A stretch of DNA of 64,000 bases from Mesoplasma chauliocola (GCF_002290085.1 NZ_CP023173.1:143501-207500), one strand, 5' to 3'. Positions 10,431-22,889 are shown, counted from the first letter of the stretch. Program-made: numbers and translations. The notes: generated by a model from the sequence alone, not told the origin.

Positions 10431-11312
10431 TTGGACAATATGACTGAAGGTCTATGAGAGTTCACTACACAGTTTAGTGCAATTATCATAACCACAATTC
10501 TAATTTGTGCTATTTGTATTACTTATAACGTTAAAGTCAGAGGACAAGAAGAAGACAAAGAATTATCAGGTTTAATAGTTCTTGTTGATATGTTTATCTC
10601 ATCTGTTGAAAATTTAGTTGTTTCAATAATGGGAAAAAAATATCGCAAGCTAACTCCTTATTTCTTATACATATGTTTATACATTGTAGTTGGTTCATTA
10701 GTTTCATTACTAGGTTTTGAATCACCTTCATCTTCATATACTGTTACTTTATCAATGGCTTTTGTAACATTTGTGTTAATTTATTATTTTGCGTTTAGAT
10801 ATCAAAAATGAGCATATCTTAAAAGATATATAAATCCAATGGAAATATTTACACAATTTACTCCATTACTGTCTATGTCTTTCCGTCTATTTGGTAACCT
10901 TTTAGGGGGATCAATTATTCTAGGTTTAGTTTATGCTTTATTCATTGGTTTTCAAAGTGGATGGGCACACGGTACTTTAGAATTTGCAGATGGACAAAAA
11001 CACTGACCAACATTTGGTATGTGAAATGCAAAAGATCCATTAGGTAATTTAGCTAATGGAACTGAAGCCTGAACTCTTCAATATACGTATTGATGATCAG
11101 GTTTAAACATATTTACAAGTGCTATTACTCCATTCTTACATATGTATTTTGATATGTTTGATGCTGTTATTCAGGCAGTTGTATTTACAATGCTATCACT
11201 TTCATATTGAGCACAAGGTATGGGAGAAGAACAAGAGTTAACTTACAAAAATGAGGAAAAAAATAGTTCAAGAAAAACTCAAAAATTAAAAAGAATAGAA
11301 TTACAAAATTAA
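10431..11312 (+). CDS. atpB: F-type ATP synthase subunit a
   Basis: 293 residues if translation starts at TTG 10431, which is 6 bases after AAGGAGGG; the next in-frame ATG (10440) would be 15 bases away, so TTG is favoured. The conserved helix Phe-Arg-Leu-Phe-Gly-Asn-Leu carries the essential Arg that faces the c-ring, and the last membrane helices follow. Eight TGA codons and one TGG encode Trp. It forms the proton half-channels of Fo. Confidence 0.93.
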
Positions 11313-11329
11313 AAGGAGATTTTAAAATT

Positions 11330-11641
11330 ATGTTATTTACAGATTACATGGCAAATTTTTTAGTAGGATACTTTAGCGTATTATCAAGTGTTCTACCTTT
11401 ATTAGCAGATACTACAACAGGAGATGGTCTTAAATTATTAGGGGCTGGAGTTGCTATTGTTGGTGTTGCTGGAGCTGGAATCGGACAAGGTGCAGTTGGA
11501 CAAGGTGCATGTATGGCAATTGGAAGAAATCCAGAAATGGCACCAAAAATCACATCAACAATGATTATTGCAGCAGGGATTGCTGAATCAGGTGCTATTT
11601 ACGCATTAGTTGTAGCAATTTTATTAATTTTCGTAGCTTAA
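11330..11641 (+). CDS. atpE: F-type ATP synthase subunit c
   Basis: 103 residues. It has two membrane helices joined by the polar loop Arg-Asn-Pro-Glu and the Gly/Ala-rich first helix. The proton-binding Glu sits in Ala-Glu-Ser-Gly-Ala of helix 2. About 25 extra residues precede helix 1, longer than the ~75-80-residue norm and typical of mycoplasmas. AAAAGGAG precedes the start. It forms the rotating c-ring. Confidence 0.95.
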   Translation: MLFTDYMANFLVGYFSVLSSVLPLLADTTTGDGLKLLGAGVAIVGVAGAGIGQGAVGQGACMAIGRNPEMAPKITSTMIIAAGIAESGAIYALVVAILLIFVA

Positions 11642-11671
11642 GAATATAAAGAGAAAGAGGGTGTGTTATAA

Positions 11672-12199
11672 ATGTTATTTTTCACACAAACAGCTGGAGT
11701 TCCAGAAATCATAACATCTTTATTTCCTAACCTGCCAAACTTTATTGCACACGTTTTAGCTACAATAGTTTTAATAGTAGTTTTATCTAAATTGATGTAT
11801 AAACCTTTTAGAAAAACAATTAGAGATAGAAGAAACAAAATAAATGAATTATTAAGCGAAGCTGTGCAAAAGCAAACAGAAGCAAATATTGGTGTTAAAA
11901 AAGCTGAAGCATTATTGCAAGACGCTAAATCAGAATCTTCATTAATTATTCAAACTTCAAAAGTTGATGCTGATATTCAAAAAACTCACATCATTAATGA
12001 AGCACATAAATATGCTGATATCATTAAAAGTCAAGCAGAAAAAGATATAGCTCAAGAAAGAACAAAAGTCGAAGCAGAAATTAAAACAACAATTGTTAAT
12101 GTTGCATTTGATGCTGCTGAACAAATTTTACAAAAAGAAATCAATAAAACTAAAAACAAACAAATTGTTGATGAGTTTATTGAAAACCTAAGTAAATAG
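11672..12199 (+). CDS. atpF: F-type ATP synthase subunit b
   Basis: 175 residues. One membrane helix near residues 25-45 is followed by a long charged coiled coil (Lys/Glu/Ala-rich), the peripheral stalk linking Fo to F1. Some mycoplasma AtpF proteins are lipoproteins; here no lipobox Cys is present, so it should be a plain membrane protein. It lies between atpE and atpH, 30 bases after atpE and 2 bases before atpH. Confidence 0.92.
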   Translation: MLFFTQTAGVPEIITSLFPNLPNFIAHVLATIVLIVVLSKLMYKPFRKTIRDRRNKINELLSEAVQKQTEANIGVKKAEALLQDAKSESSLIIQTSKVDADIQKTHIINEAHKYADIIKSQAEKDIAQERTKVEAEIKTTIVNVAFDAAEQILQKEINKTKNKQIVDEFIENLSK

Positions 12200-12201
12200 T
12201 T

Positions 12202-12753
12202 ATGGTTTTAAAAGATAATGTTATAGATAATTGAGCGAATGCTTTAACAAAAATTGCTGTAAAAGAAAACAAAGTTAAAAAAATGTTAGAACAAGCTCAT
12301 GTGCTTATTGAAGTTCTTAAAGATAGAAGCGACTTTGTTAATATTCTTACTTTTAAATCAGCGCATGATGAAGAAAAACGAATAAAAATAATTGATGATA
12401 CTTTTGCTCAATTCAATATTGATCAAGATATCATGAATGCTTTCAAAATACTAGTTCATATGCAAGCATTTGTTAATGCTAGAGACATTTTGAAAAAACT
12501 AAGAGGAAAACTTGTTGAATTAGACAATATGACTTATGGAGTTGTTTGATCAACTGAAGAAATTTCAGCTACTCAAATAAAAGAAATAGAAACTAAAATG
12601 TCTAAAAAAATTAATAAAGAGGTTAAGTTAGTAAATAAAATAGACCCAAAATTAATTGCAGGTATTCAAGTAGTTGTTCATAACAAAGTTTATGATGGCT
12701 CATTAAAAAGTAAACTTGATGAATTAAAATATCAAGTTTTAAAAGAAAAATAG
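12202..12753 (+). CDS. atpH: F-type ATP synthase subunit delta
   Basis: 183 residues from the ATG at 12202; TGA is read as Trp at two positions (12232 and 12547), so the first 27 residues and the C-terminal 68 belong to the same protein. The N-terminal helical bundle and the C-terminal Gly-Ile-Gln-Val-Val-Val ... Tyr-Asp-Gly-Ser-Leu-Lys motif are characteristic of OSCP/delta, which caps F1 on the peripheral stalk. Confidence 0.93.
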
Positions 12754-12766
12754 GAGGTTTAATATA

Positions 12767-14344
12767 ATGGCATTAAATATTAAAGAAATCTCTGAAGTAA
12801 TTGAAAAACAAATAAAAAACTATGGTAAAGATATTATCGAAGCAGAGCAAGGTAGTGTTGTAACTATTGGGGATGGTGTTTCTTTAATTTATGGATTAGA
12901 TAAAGCTTTAATGGGTGAATTGTTAATTTTCCCTAATGATGTTTATGGTATGGTCTTAAGTCTTGAAGAAGGAGCAGTTGGTGCTGTTATTCTTGGAGAT
13001 TACAAACTTATCAAAGAAGGTGACATTGTTAAGCGTACTGGTAAAGTTGTTCAAACACCTGTTGGTGACGCAATGATCGGTAGAGTTGTTAACGCATTAG
13101 GTCAAGCAATTGATAACAATGGACCAATCAAAACTAAAAAAGCTAAACCAGTTGAAAAAATTGCAACTGGAGTTATGGCACGTAAATCAGTTAGTCAACC
13201 TCTAGAAACAGGAATTCTAGGAATAGATGCATCTATTCCAATTGGGAAAGGTCAACGTGAATTAATTATTGGTGATCGTCAAACTGGTAAAACTGCTGTA
13301 GCAATTGATACAATTATCAATCAAAAAGGTAAAAATGTTAAATGTATTTATGTATCAATAGGGCAAAAAGATTCAACGATTGCACAAGTTGTTGAAAAAC
13401 TTAAAAAATTTGGTGCAATGGAATACACAACTGTTGTTAATGCAGGAGCAAGTGACTCAGCGCCTTTACAATACTTAGCACCATATACTGGTGTTACTAT
13501 TGGAGAAGAATGAATGGAAAATGGGGAAGACGTTTTAATTGTTTATGATGACTTGTCTAAACATGCAGTTGCTTACCGTGAAATGTCTTTACTTCTAAGA
13601 AGACCACCGGGTCGTGAAGCTTATCCAGGAGATGTATTCTACTTACACTCTCGTCTTTTAGAAAGAGCAGCTAGAGTTAATGAAAAGTTTGGTGGTGGAT
13701 CAATTACTGCGTTACCAATTATTGAAACTCAAGCAAGTGATATTTCAGCTTATATTCCAACAAACGTTATTTCTATTACTGATGGGCAAATATTCTTATC
13801 AAGTGATTTATTTATGGCAGGTATTAGACCAGCTATTAATATTGGTCCATCTGTTTCTAGGGTTGGTTCAGCAGCACAAATTAAAGCTGTTAAACAAGTT
13901 TCAGGGACTTTAAAATTAGAATTGGCACAATACTATGAATTGGAAGCATTTGCGAAATTTGGTTCAGATTTAGATGAGTCAACAAAGGCAACTTTAGATC
14001 ATGGAGCAAGAATTATTCAAATGTTAGTTCAACGTCAATATACACCTTTAAGTCAAATTGATGAAGCAATAATTTTATTTGCAATTAAATCTCATTTAAT
14101 TAAATGAATTCCTTTGGAAAACATTAGAGATTTTAAAGCTGAAATTATTACATACTTCAACAATGAAAAAGATGCTAAAAAAGTTAAATCAGATTTAACT
14201 AATTTGCAAGAGTGAAATGCTGAATTAGAAAATGCTGCTCAAAAAGAAATTGAAAAATTAGTTGTAAAATTCACTTCTACTTTAAAAAACTATAATCCAT
14301 CAATTTTTGGTGAAGAAAAAGAATTTAAAAAATTAGGTAAGTAA
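12767..14344 (+). CDS. atpA: F-type ATP synthase subunit alpha
   Basis: 525 residues. Walker A-type loop Gly-Asp-Arg-Gln-Thr-Gly-Lys-Thr lies near residues 167-174. The Arg-finger region is in Pro-Ser-Val-Ser-Arg-Val-Gly-Ser. TGA Trp codons at 13511, 14105 and 14213 split it under the standard code. AGGAGG precedes the ATG. The last base of the stop is the first base of the atpG ATG (TAATG). It forms the non-catalytic F1 sites. Confidence 0.97.
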
Positions 14345-15189
14345 TGGCAAATTTAAGTAATTTAAAAACAGAAATTTCTAATACAAGAGATATAGGTAAA
14401 ATAACAAATGCTATGCAATTAGTTGCCAGTGCAAAGTTACGCCGTATTGGTAAAAAAGTTACTGAAACTCAAGAGTATGTATCTGAAGTTTACTCAATTT
14501 TTAACGAAATAATTAAGCATTCAAGTGAATCAATTTATTTAAAAAATTCTACTAATGATATTAAAAAAACTTTGTGAGTAGTTGTTAACTCAAACTTAGG
14601 ATTATGTGGTGGTTATAATACCAATGTTAATAAATTAGTATTAAGCAATTTCAAAAAAGAAGATCAAATTTATGCAATAGGAACTAAAGCAGTTTCAGCG
14701 TTTAATAGTAAAAAAATAAAAATTAAAAAAGAATGTACTAGTGTGGATATTGATTTCTCACCAGCACAAGCTAAACAAATAGGTAACGAATTATTAAGTT
14801 ATTATTCAAGTGGAGAATTTGATGAAATTCAAATTGTTTACACAAAGTTTATTAATAACGTAACATTTGAACCAACAACATTAAGAGTTTTTCCAATTAT
14901 CAAAGAGGGAAAACAAGATGCTTCAAGCAGCTACTATAGTTTTGAGCCTAGCGCTGAAGAAGTATTAAATAACGCCGTTACTTTGTATTTAAGCACTGTT
15001 ATCTTTGGAACAATTGTTGAATCACAAGTTAGTGAGCAAGCAAGTAGAAGATTAGCTATGGAAAATGCAACTAATAATGGTAAAGAATTAGAATACAATT
15101 TAAGTATTCAATATAATCGTGAAAGACAAGCATCAATTACACAAGAAATATCAGAGATTGTTTCTGGTGCTAATGCTTTAATGGGATAG
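14344..15189 (+). CDS. atpG: F-type ATP synthase subunit gamma
   Basis: 281 residues, starting on the atpA stop (TAATG). The N-terminal Lys-Ile-Thr-Asn-Ala-Met-Gln-Leu-Val-Ala and C-terminal Arg-Gln-Ala-Ser-Ile-Thr-Gln-Glu segments are the two helices of the rotor coiled coil. The middle has Leu-Gly-Leu-Cys-Gly-Gly-Tyr-Asn. The gene is continuous through a TGA Trp at 14575. Confidence 0.95.
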
Positions 15190-16638
<1,449 letters not shown>

Positions 16639-16647
16639 GTGAATTTA

Positions 16648-16947
16648 ATGGCAATTAATTTAATAATTACAACTCCCAATGGAAAGTTTATTGATAATAA
16701 AAAAGTTGATATTATCAATTTAAAAACAATTGATGGAGATATTGGAGTATTAGGAAATATGTCACCTTTCGTAACTGCTTTAAAAATTGGTAATATGAAT
16801 TTTAAAGCAAATAATCAAACTCATTGAGTTCACTTACATAGAGGACTAGCAATAATTAACGCAACAGAATGTAAAATAATTACTGAAAGATTATATTTGG
16901 TTAATGAAAGCGGTGCTAAACTGCTAACACCAGATAAATTTGAATAA
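16648..16947 (+). CDS. atpC: F-type ATP synthase subunit epsilon, lacking the C-terminal helical domain
   Basis: 99 residues from ATG 16648, which sits 5 bases after AGGTGA; a GTG at 16639 overlaps that ribosome site and is less likely. The beta-sandwich domain is recognisable (Thr-Pro-Asn-Gly-Lys, then Ile-Asp-Gly-Asp-Ile-Gly-Val-Leu-Gly, and Leu-His-Arg-Gly-Leu-Ala). The protein stops shortly after the sandwich. The two C-terminal helices that give auto-inhibition in ~135-residue homologues are absent. It is the last gene of the operon. Confidence 0.88.
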
Positions 16948-16965
16948 TTATATAAAGAAAAAAGT

Positions 16966-17006
16966 AATAGGTTAGCTTGATAATATTCAAGATAACCTAT
17001 TTTTAA
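16966..17006 (+). terminator. Terminator of the ATP synthase operon
   Basis: The long arm AATAGGTTA/TAACCTATT is extended inward by CTTGA/TCAAG and is followed by TTTT. Confidence 0.8.
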
Positions 17007-17019
17007 AATTTATTTGTCT

Positions 17020-17047
17020 TTGCTATTAGACTAAATAAGAATATAAT
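17020..17047 (+). promoter_or_regulatory. Probable promoter of ohr
   Basis: TATAAT at 17042-17047 with TTGCTA (17020-17025) 16 bases upstream. A TTGTCT at 17014 would be too far. AAAGGAG follows before the ATG at 17076. Confidence 0.5.
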
Positions 17048-17075
17048 TATCTTATAAGAAATAAAGGAGAATTTT

Positions 17076-17480
17076 ATGAGTAAAATTTACGAAGCAGAGA
17101 TGAAGAATATTGGAGGAAGAACTGGAGAAGTCATTTCCCCTGATCAAAAATTTCATTTAAAAGTTTCGACTCCAACTTCAAATATTGAAGGGACAACAAA
17201 TCCAGAACAATTATTTGCAGCAGGTTATAGCTCATGTTTTAATGGAGCTTTACAAGCTGTAATGTCTAAAAATAAAACAATATTTCCAACAAATGTAACT
17301 GCGAAGGTTGCATTACATCATAATGGAGAACTTAACTTTAATTTATCTGTTGAAATTATTGTTGAAATTGAAGGCGCTGAAATTGAAGTTGCTAAAAAAT
17401 TAATTCACGAAGCAGACTTGGTTTGCCCTTATTCAAAAGCTTTAAGAAATAATGTTGAAGTGAAAATATCTTTAAAATAA
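17076..17480 (+). CDS. ohr: Organic hydroperoxide reductase, Ohr/OsmC family
   Basis: 134 residues. Both redox cysteines are in family context: Gly-Tyr-Ser-Ser-Cys-Phe-Asn-Gly-Ala near residue 53 and Val-Cys-Pro-Tyr-Ser near residue 115. The Pro-Glu-Gln-Leu-Phe-Ala-Ala-Gly segment also fits Ohr rather than general OsmC. It reduces organic peroxides with thiol or lipoyl partners in the cytoplasm. It is a single-gene unit with promoter and terminator; no OhrR-like regulator is next to it. Confidence 0.9.
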   Translation: MSKIYEAEMKNIGGRTGEVISPDQKFHLKVSTPTSNIEGTTNPEQLFAAGYSSCFNGALQAVMSKNKTIFPTNVTAKVALHHNGELNFNLSVEIIVEIEGAEIEVAKKLIHEADLVCPYSKALRNNVEVKISLK

Positions 17481-17503
17481 ATTAGAATTTAATATTTTTA
17501 AAG

Positions 17504-17531
17504 AAGAGCACAAGTTTGTGTTCTTTTTTAA
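17504..17531 (+). terminator. Intrinsic terminator after ohr
   Basis: AAGAGCACA/TGTGTTCTT stem (one G-T pair), AGTT loop, then T-run. Confidence 0.8.
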
Positions 17532-17578
17532 TGTAATTGTTTATGTGTATATTTGAAAAACCCTAATAATATGAAGTT

Positions 17579-17607
17579 TTGTACATTTTTTTAAAAGTTG
17601 ATAATAT
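17579..17607 (+). promoter_or_regulatory. Possible promoter of the repeat lipoprotein
   Basis: TTGTAC (17579-17584), 17-bp spacer, TAATAT (17602-17607); GATAAT two bases upstream is an alternative -10. No phase-variable homopolymer or dinucleotide tract is seen here. Confidence 0.4.
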
Positions 17608-17651
17608 AAAGTTAAAATCACTTTATTTAAGGCGATTTTGGAAAGGCGTAT

Positions 17652-20600
17652 ATGAAAAAACTATTAGCAATTTTAAGTGCTATAAGTTTAACAACAATGA
17701 GTGGATGCATGTTGGTTGCTTGTGGCAATGGGGAGATTGATGAAAAAAAGTCAATAAATGAGAAAGAATTAGAAAAAAGATTAAGGGAAGCTGTTTCAGA
17801 AGACATGACAGAGTCAGAGGCAATTAAAGCACTAGAGTCAGTTACGATAATAGGCGTAACTAAACTTGAAGCATCAATTGTTGAAAAAAATACAAAAAGT
17901 TTTAACTCTGTAACTTTTAATGTAAGCGTTTCAATAGATGAAGGATATACAATTTCCAAAACAGATTTTTTAATTATAGGAGAACGAATTGGACAAAAAG
18001 ATGAAATCGATTATGATGGATTTAATTTTGAGTTAGAACAAGCTATTTCAAAAGACATGAGCGAGCAAGAAGCAATTAATGCGTTAGAAGCAGTTAATAA
18101 ACCTGATGGTGTAAAAACCATTAAAGCAGTTAAAAACACAAAAGCATTTGAAGAAATGATTTTTATCGTAGATATAACAATAAATGAAAAAGATTTTTTT
18201 ATTAAAAGTAATGAATTTGAAATTGTTGCTCCAAGAATTGGAGAGAAAGATTCTATTGATGAAGTTTTATTGCAAGCAGAATTAGAAAAAGCTGTGGCAA
18301 GTGATATGACAGAGTCAGAAGCAATTGAAGCGTTAGAAGCTGTAACATTTACTGGTGTAACTAAGGTTGAGGCATCAGTAAGTACAAATTTAACAAGAGG
18401 TTTTGAAGAAAATATATTTGATGTTAAGATCTCAATTGATGAGGAAAATTATACAATCTCAAACAATACATTTCTGGTTTGTGCAAGCAGAATTGGTCAA
18501 AAAGATGAAATTGATTATGAAGGATTTAAAACTACACTAACTAATTCAGTGTCATTTGAAATGAAAGAAAGCGAAGCAATTGCAGCTCTACAAAATATTG
18601 AAAAACCTGATGGTATAGAAACAATAAAGGCAACTAGAAAAGAAACTAAAGCTTTTGAAGAAATGATTTTTATTGTAGACATAACAATAAATGAAAATGA
18701 TTATTTTATTATAAGTACTCAATTTGAAATTGTTGCTCCAAGAATTGGTGACAAAGAATCTATTGATGAGATTTTATTGCAGTCAATGTTAGAAGAAGCT
18801 GTTTCAGGTGATATGACAGAGTCAGAAGCAATTTTGTCTTTAGAATCTGTAAGTTTAACTGGTGTAACTAGGTTTGAGGCATCGGTTAGTTCAATTTCAA
18901 CAAGAGCATTTAATGAAAAGAAATTTGAAGTTAAAGTTTTTATTGACGAAATAAATTATAAAATTTCAAAAAACACATTCATAGTTACCGGAAACAGAAT
19001 TGGACAAAAAGATGAAATCGATTATGATGGATTTAAGTTTGAGTTAGAAAAAGCTGTTTCAAAAGACATGAGCGAGCAAGAAGCAATTAATGCGTTAGAA
19101 GCAGTTAATAAACCTGATGGTGTAAAAACCATTAAAGCAGTTAAAAACACAAAAGCATTTGAAGAAATGATTTTTATTGTAGATATAACAATAAATGAAA
19201 AAGACTTTTTTATTAAAAGTAATGAATTTGAAATTGTTGCTCCAAGAATTGGAGAGAAAGATTCTATTGATGAAGTTTTATTGCAAGCAGAATTAGAAAA
19301 AGCTGTGGCAAATGATATGACAGAGTCAGAAGCAATTGAAGCGTTAGAAGCTGTAACATTTACTGGTGTAACTAAGCTTGAAGCTTATGTTAATTTTGGT
19401 GCCTCAAGAGCATTTGAAGAAACGAAATTTAATGTTAAAGTTTCTATTGATAATGAAAATTATGAAATATCAAAAAATCTATTTTTAATTACAGGAAATA
19501 GAATTGGGCAAAAAGATGAAATTGATTATGATGGGCTTAAACAAGTTTTGACTAATTCAGTTGCAAGTGATATGACAGAGTTAGAAGCAATTCAAGCATT
19601 AGAATCAGTTGAGAAACCTAATGGTGTAAAATCAATAAAGGCAGAAAAAAAGTTAGCTAAAGCTTTTGAAAAAGAAATTTTTATCGTTAATATTTCAATA
19701 GATGAAGAAAACTATTATATAACAAGTAAGGTTTTTGAAATTGTTGCTCCAAGAATTGGAGAGAAAGATTCTATTGATGAAGTTTTATTGCAAGCAGAAT
19801 TAGAAAAAGCTGTGGCAAGTGATATGACAGAGTCAGAAGCAATTGAAGCCTTAGAAGCTGTAATATTTACAGGTGTAACTAGGCTTGAAGCTTCTGTTAA
19901 TTCGCCAGATATAAAAGTATTTGAAGAAACGAAATTTAATGTTAAAGTTTTCATTGATGAAGCAAATTATGAAATTTCAAAAAATACATTTGTAGTTAGT
20001 GGACAAAGAATTGGTCAAAAAGATGAAATTGATTATGATAACTTTAAGCAAGTTTTAAATAATGCAGTAACATCAGATATGACAGAGTTGGAAGCAATTG
20101 AAGCATTAGAATCAGTTGAGAAACCTGATGGTGTAGAATCAGTTGAAGTTAATAAGAAATCATCAAGAGCATTTGAAGAAATTGCTTTTATTATTCAAAT
20201 AACTATTGATGAAGAAAACTATTATATAACAAGTAAGGTTTTTGAAATTGTTGCTCCAAGAATTGGAGAAAAGGACCCAATCGATGAAGATGACTTGCAA
20301 ATAGTTTTAGATGAAACTGTTTCAGTTGATATGACAGAGTCAGAAGCAATTAATGCTTTAGAAAGTGTTCCATATCATGGTCTAACATCAATTAAAGCAA
20401 CAATTAGTGAAATCGAAACAGATAGTTTCGAAACAAAATATTTTGATGTGCAAGTAGTAATTGATGAAGAAAACCATACAATTACAAAAACAGACTTTAT
20501 AGTTTTTGCTCCAAGAATTGGTGAAACAGACATCTTACATAAAGACGATGTTCAAAAACTTTTAACTAACAAAATTAATAAAGAATTAACTGAAGACGAG

Positions 20601-21557
20601 GCAATTGAAATTCTTGAAAATTTAAATATTGATGGATTGGATATTATAACTGTACAAAAACAACAAAAGTCAAAAATTTATCATAAACAAACTTTTATTG
20701 TTACAACAAAATTACATGATGATCACCATTGAGATGATCCTGATTTTAATGGAGAATTCTTGATAACTTCAGAAAAAATTGTTTTAATGGACGAAATTGA
20801 TACTTCAAAAATTTATTCTTTATATGATAAACTTTTAAATTTAGAGTTTTTTGTTAGTAGTAAAGAAAAACTAATTGATTTAGCAAAGTCAATAGCCGCA
20901 GTAAATTTAACTGAAAGACAATATAATTCTTTAGACTTCACACTTGTTGAAAATCAAGAAAATGTAAAAATAACTTTAAAAGTTAAGGATGAATATAAAA
21001 ACCGCTTTTCACTTAAAGGCGGGAATAAAGAAATTGAATTTAATAAATTTAAAATAAGTGAAAATAATAAAAATCAAAGTATGATTACTGAAAATGCATC
21101 TGGAAATTTAAATGTTACTAATCCTAATGATAAGGTAAATGATAAAGATATTATAGTTTATCAAATAGGAGCACAAACTGCTAAAGATGAAGTTACAGCA
21201 ATAAAGTTCCCAACAGATGTCAACAAAGTCACAAGATTTTTACCTAAGGAAATAACATCGCTTGCTAAGCTGTTTCATCAATCAAGAAAATTTGAAGGTG
21301 ATCACAACATTGCAAAATGAGATACTTCAAATATTATTAATATGAGTTTCACATTTGCTTATGCAATTAACTTTAATATTGATTTAAGCAAATGAAATGT
21401 AAGTAATGTTATTGATATGACATCAATGTTTCAAAGCGCTGAAATATATAATCATGATTTAAGTAAATGAAATGTTAAAAACGTTAAATATTATGAAAAT
21501 TTTTCTACAGGTACTCATAAGTGGGAACCAAGTAAAAAACCAATTTTTAATAAATAA
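17652..21557 (+). CDS. Giant repeat surface lipoprotein with DUF285/PARCEL-like C-terminus
   Basis: 1301 residues; GGAAAGG before the ATG. It starts with a Lys-Lys signal peptide and lipobox (Leu-Val-Ala-Cys24, or less likely Cys19), so it is probably lipid-anchored outside the membrane. From about residue 32 to 1015 there are about 12 tandem units of 83-85 residues, each with Ile-Gly-x-Lys-Asp/Glu and Asp-Met-Thr-Glu-x-Glu-Ala-Ile. Two unit types alternate (Lys-Pro-Asp-Gly-Val versus Thr-Gly-Val-Thr centres). TGA codons from 20731 on are Trp, so the C-terminal third continues in frame. The last ~90 residues contain 2-3 copies of Trp-x-(Thr/Val)-(Ser/Lys)-Asn-(Ile/Val), typical of mycoplasma DUF285/PARCEL proteins. 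Function is unknown; adhesion or antigenic masking is inference. Confidence 0.85.
17986..18365 (+). repeat. 380-bp near-identical direct repeat, copy 1
   Basis: Matches 18997-19376 at an offset of 1011 bases (four units). Reading both copies base by base I count 6 differences in 380, about 98% identity, far above that between other units. It covers unit 2 and half of unit 3. Confidence 0.92.
18997..19376 (+). repeat. 380-bp near-identical direct repeat, copy 2
   Basis: Partner of 17986-18365. A shorter third copy of its right half (about 115 bases from the shared Ala-Pro-Arg-Ile-Gly codons) recurs at about 19740-19855, so recent exchange seems to have involved three places in the array. Confidence 0.92.
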
Positions 21558-21587
21558 AAATAGAGTTGTTGATTCTCTATTTTTTTA
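21556..21587. terminator. Bidirectional terminator between the lipoprotein and pdp
   Basis: The stem AAAAATAGAG/CTCTATTTTT (21556-21565 and 21575-21584) with a 9-nt loop overlaps the lipoprotein stop and abuts the minus-strand pdp stop. T-rich on one side, A-rich on the other. Confidence 0.85.
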
Positions 21588-22889
21588 TCTAATTATTTTA
21601 ATTATATTTTCAATTTTATTTAAATTATTTGATATTGTATAACTGCTTTGAGCTTTATTTATTCATTCTTCATTAATATTGTAATTAGTATAAAGTGTCA
21701 TTACAGTGTCACCTATTTTTACAGTGTCACCTATTTTTTTATTTAAATAAATACCCGCAGCAAAATCTATTTCATCTTCTTTTGTTTTTCTTCCAGCACC
21801 TAGCTCCATTGATAATAAACCAATTATTTCTGCATCTTGAATTGTAATAAATCCATTAGAGTTAGCCTTAATTTCAATTTTGTGCTTTGTAGTAAAGTTG
21901 TTATTATAATTTTCAATCAAACTAAAATCACCATGCTGGGCTTCAATAAACTGTTTTAAATAATGAGCACATTCTTTTGTTTCAAGTTTTTTATAACAAT
22001 CTTTAATTGCTTCTTGAAGATTATCAAATATTCCTAAGTCGGTTAGTGTTAGTCCAGCAGCTGTACAAACAACTTCTTTTAAATCATCAGGACCATTATT
22101 GTTTAAAGTATCTCAGGCTTCTTTAACTTCAATTGCGTTTCCAATGGCTTTACCTAGTGGTTTTTGCATATCAGTTAGTAAAATAGAAACCTTTCTTTTA
22201 TATCCATGTCCTATTTGGATCATTTCATTTGCTAATTGTTCTGCAACACTAATGTCTTTCATGAAAGCACCAGCACCAACTTTAACGTCAAGAATTAAAC
22301 TATCACTATCAATAACTAACTTTTTACTCATAATAGAAGCAGCAATTAAAGGAATAGAATCAACTGTTCCAGTTACATCTCTTAGTGCATACATTTTTTT
22401 ATCAGCAGGAACAATGTCATTTGATTGTCCAGTAATACTCATTCCAACTTTATTAATTGTGTCGATAAATTCCTCTTTTGTTAATTCACTAGTTCAACCC
22501 TTACAAGATTCTAATTTATCTATTGTTCCTCCAGTGACTCCAAGCCCTCTACCAGAAAGCTTACAAACCTTAACTCCATAGCTTGCAACAAGTGGACTAT
22601 AAACTAAACTAGTTTTATCTCCAACCCCACCAGTTGAGTGCTTATCTGCTTTTAGCCCTTTTACATTGCTAACATCATAAACATAACCAGATTCAACATA
22701 TGATTGAGTTAGCGCAAGAGTTTCTGCCTTAGTCATTCCATTAAAGTAAATGGCCATTGCAAATGCAGACATTTGATAATCAGTAACTTGATTATTTACA
22801 TAACTGTTAATCAATCATTTAATTTCTTCACTTGTTAGCTCTATTTTATGTTTCTTTTTTTCAATTATTTCGCTAAAACTATATTTCAT
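21585..22889 (-). CDS. pdp: Pyrimidine-nucleoside phosphorylase
   Basis: 434 residues, full length for the thymidine/pyrimidine phosphorylase family. On the minus strand AAAGGAG precedes the ATG. Conserved segments are [25 protein letters not shown], and [11 protein letters not shown]. TGA Trp codons split it three or more times. It releases uracil or thymine and (deoxy)ribose-1-phosphate. Uracil can go to Upp, and the sugar phosphate to the adjacent divergent phosphomutase and DeoC. deoA is a synonym if it is thymidine-specific, which sequence reading cannot decide. Confidence 0.93.

Larger units (their letters stand above)
17745..20700 (+). repeat. Tandem coding repeat array, about 12 units of ~252 bp
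   Basis: Units begin at the Ile-Gly codons at 17988, 18237, 18492, 18744, 18999, 19248, 19503, 19755, 20010, 20262 and 20517, preceded by a diverged first unit. Unit length is 249-255 bases, always whole codons. Even and odd units form two subfamilies, giving a ~505-bp higher-order dimer. Unit 12 is the most diverged and grades into the non-repetitive C-terminal part. Confidence 0.92.

Noticed and set aside
20731..20762. Apparent end of the repeat lipoprotein and start of a second gene
   Set aside because: The stop is TGA and the same frame continues to 21557; the second start is a TTG with no ribosome site. One protein.
22099..22581. 160-residue plus-strand open frame opposite pdp
   Set aside because: It is antisense to conserved pdp codons, has no ribosome site and an odd Ser/Pro-rich composition typical of a complementary-strand shadow.
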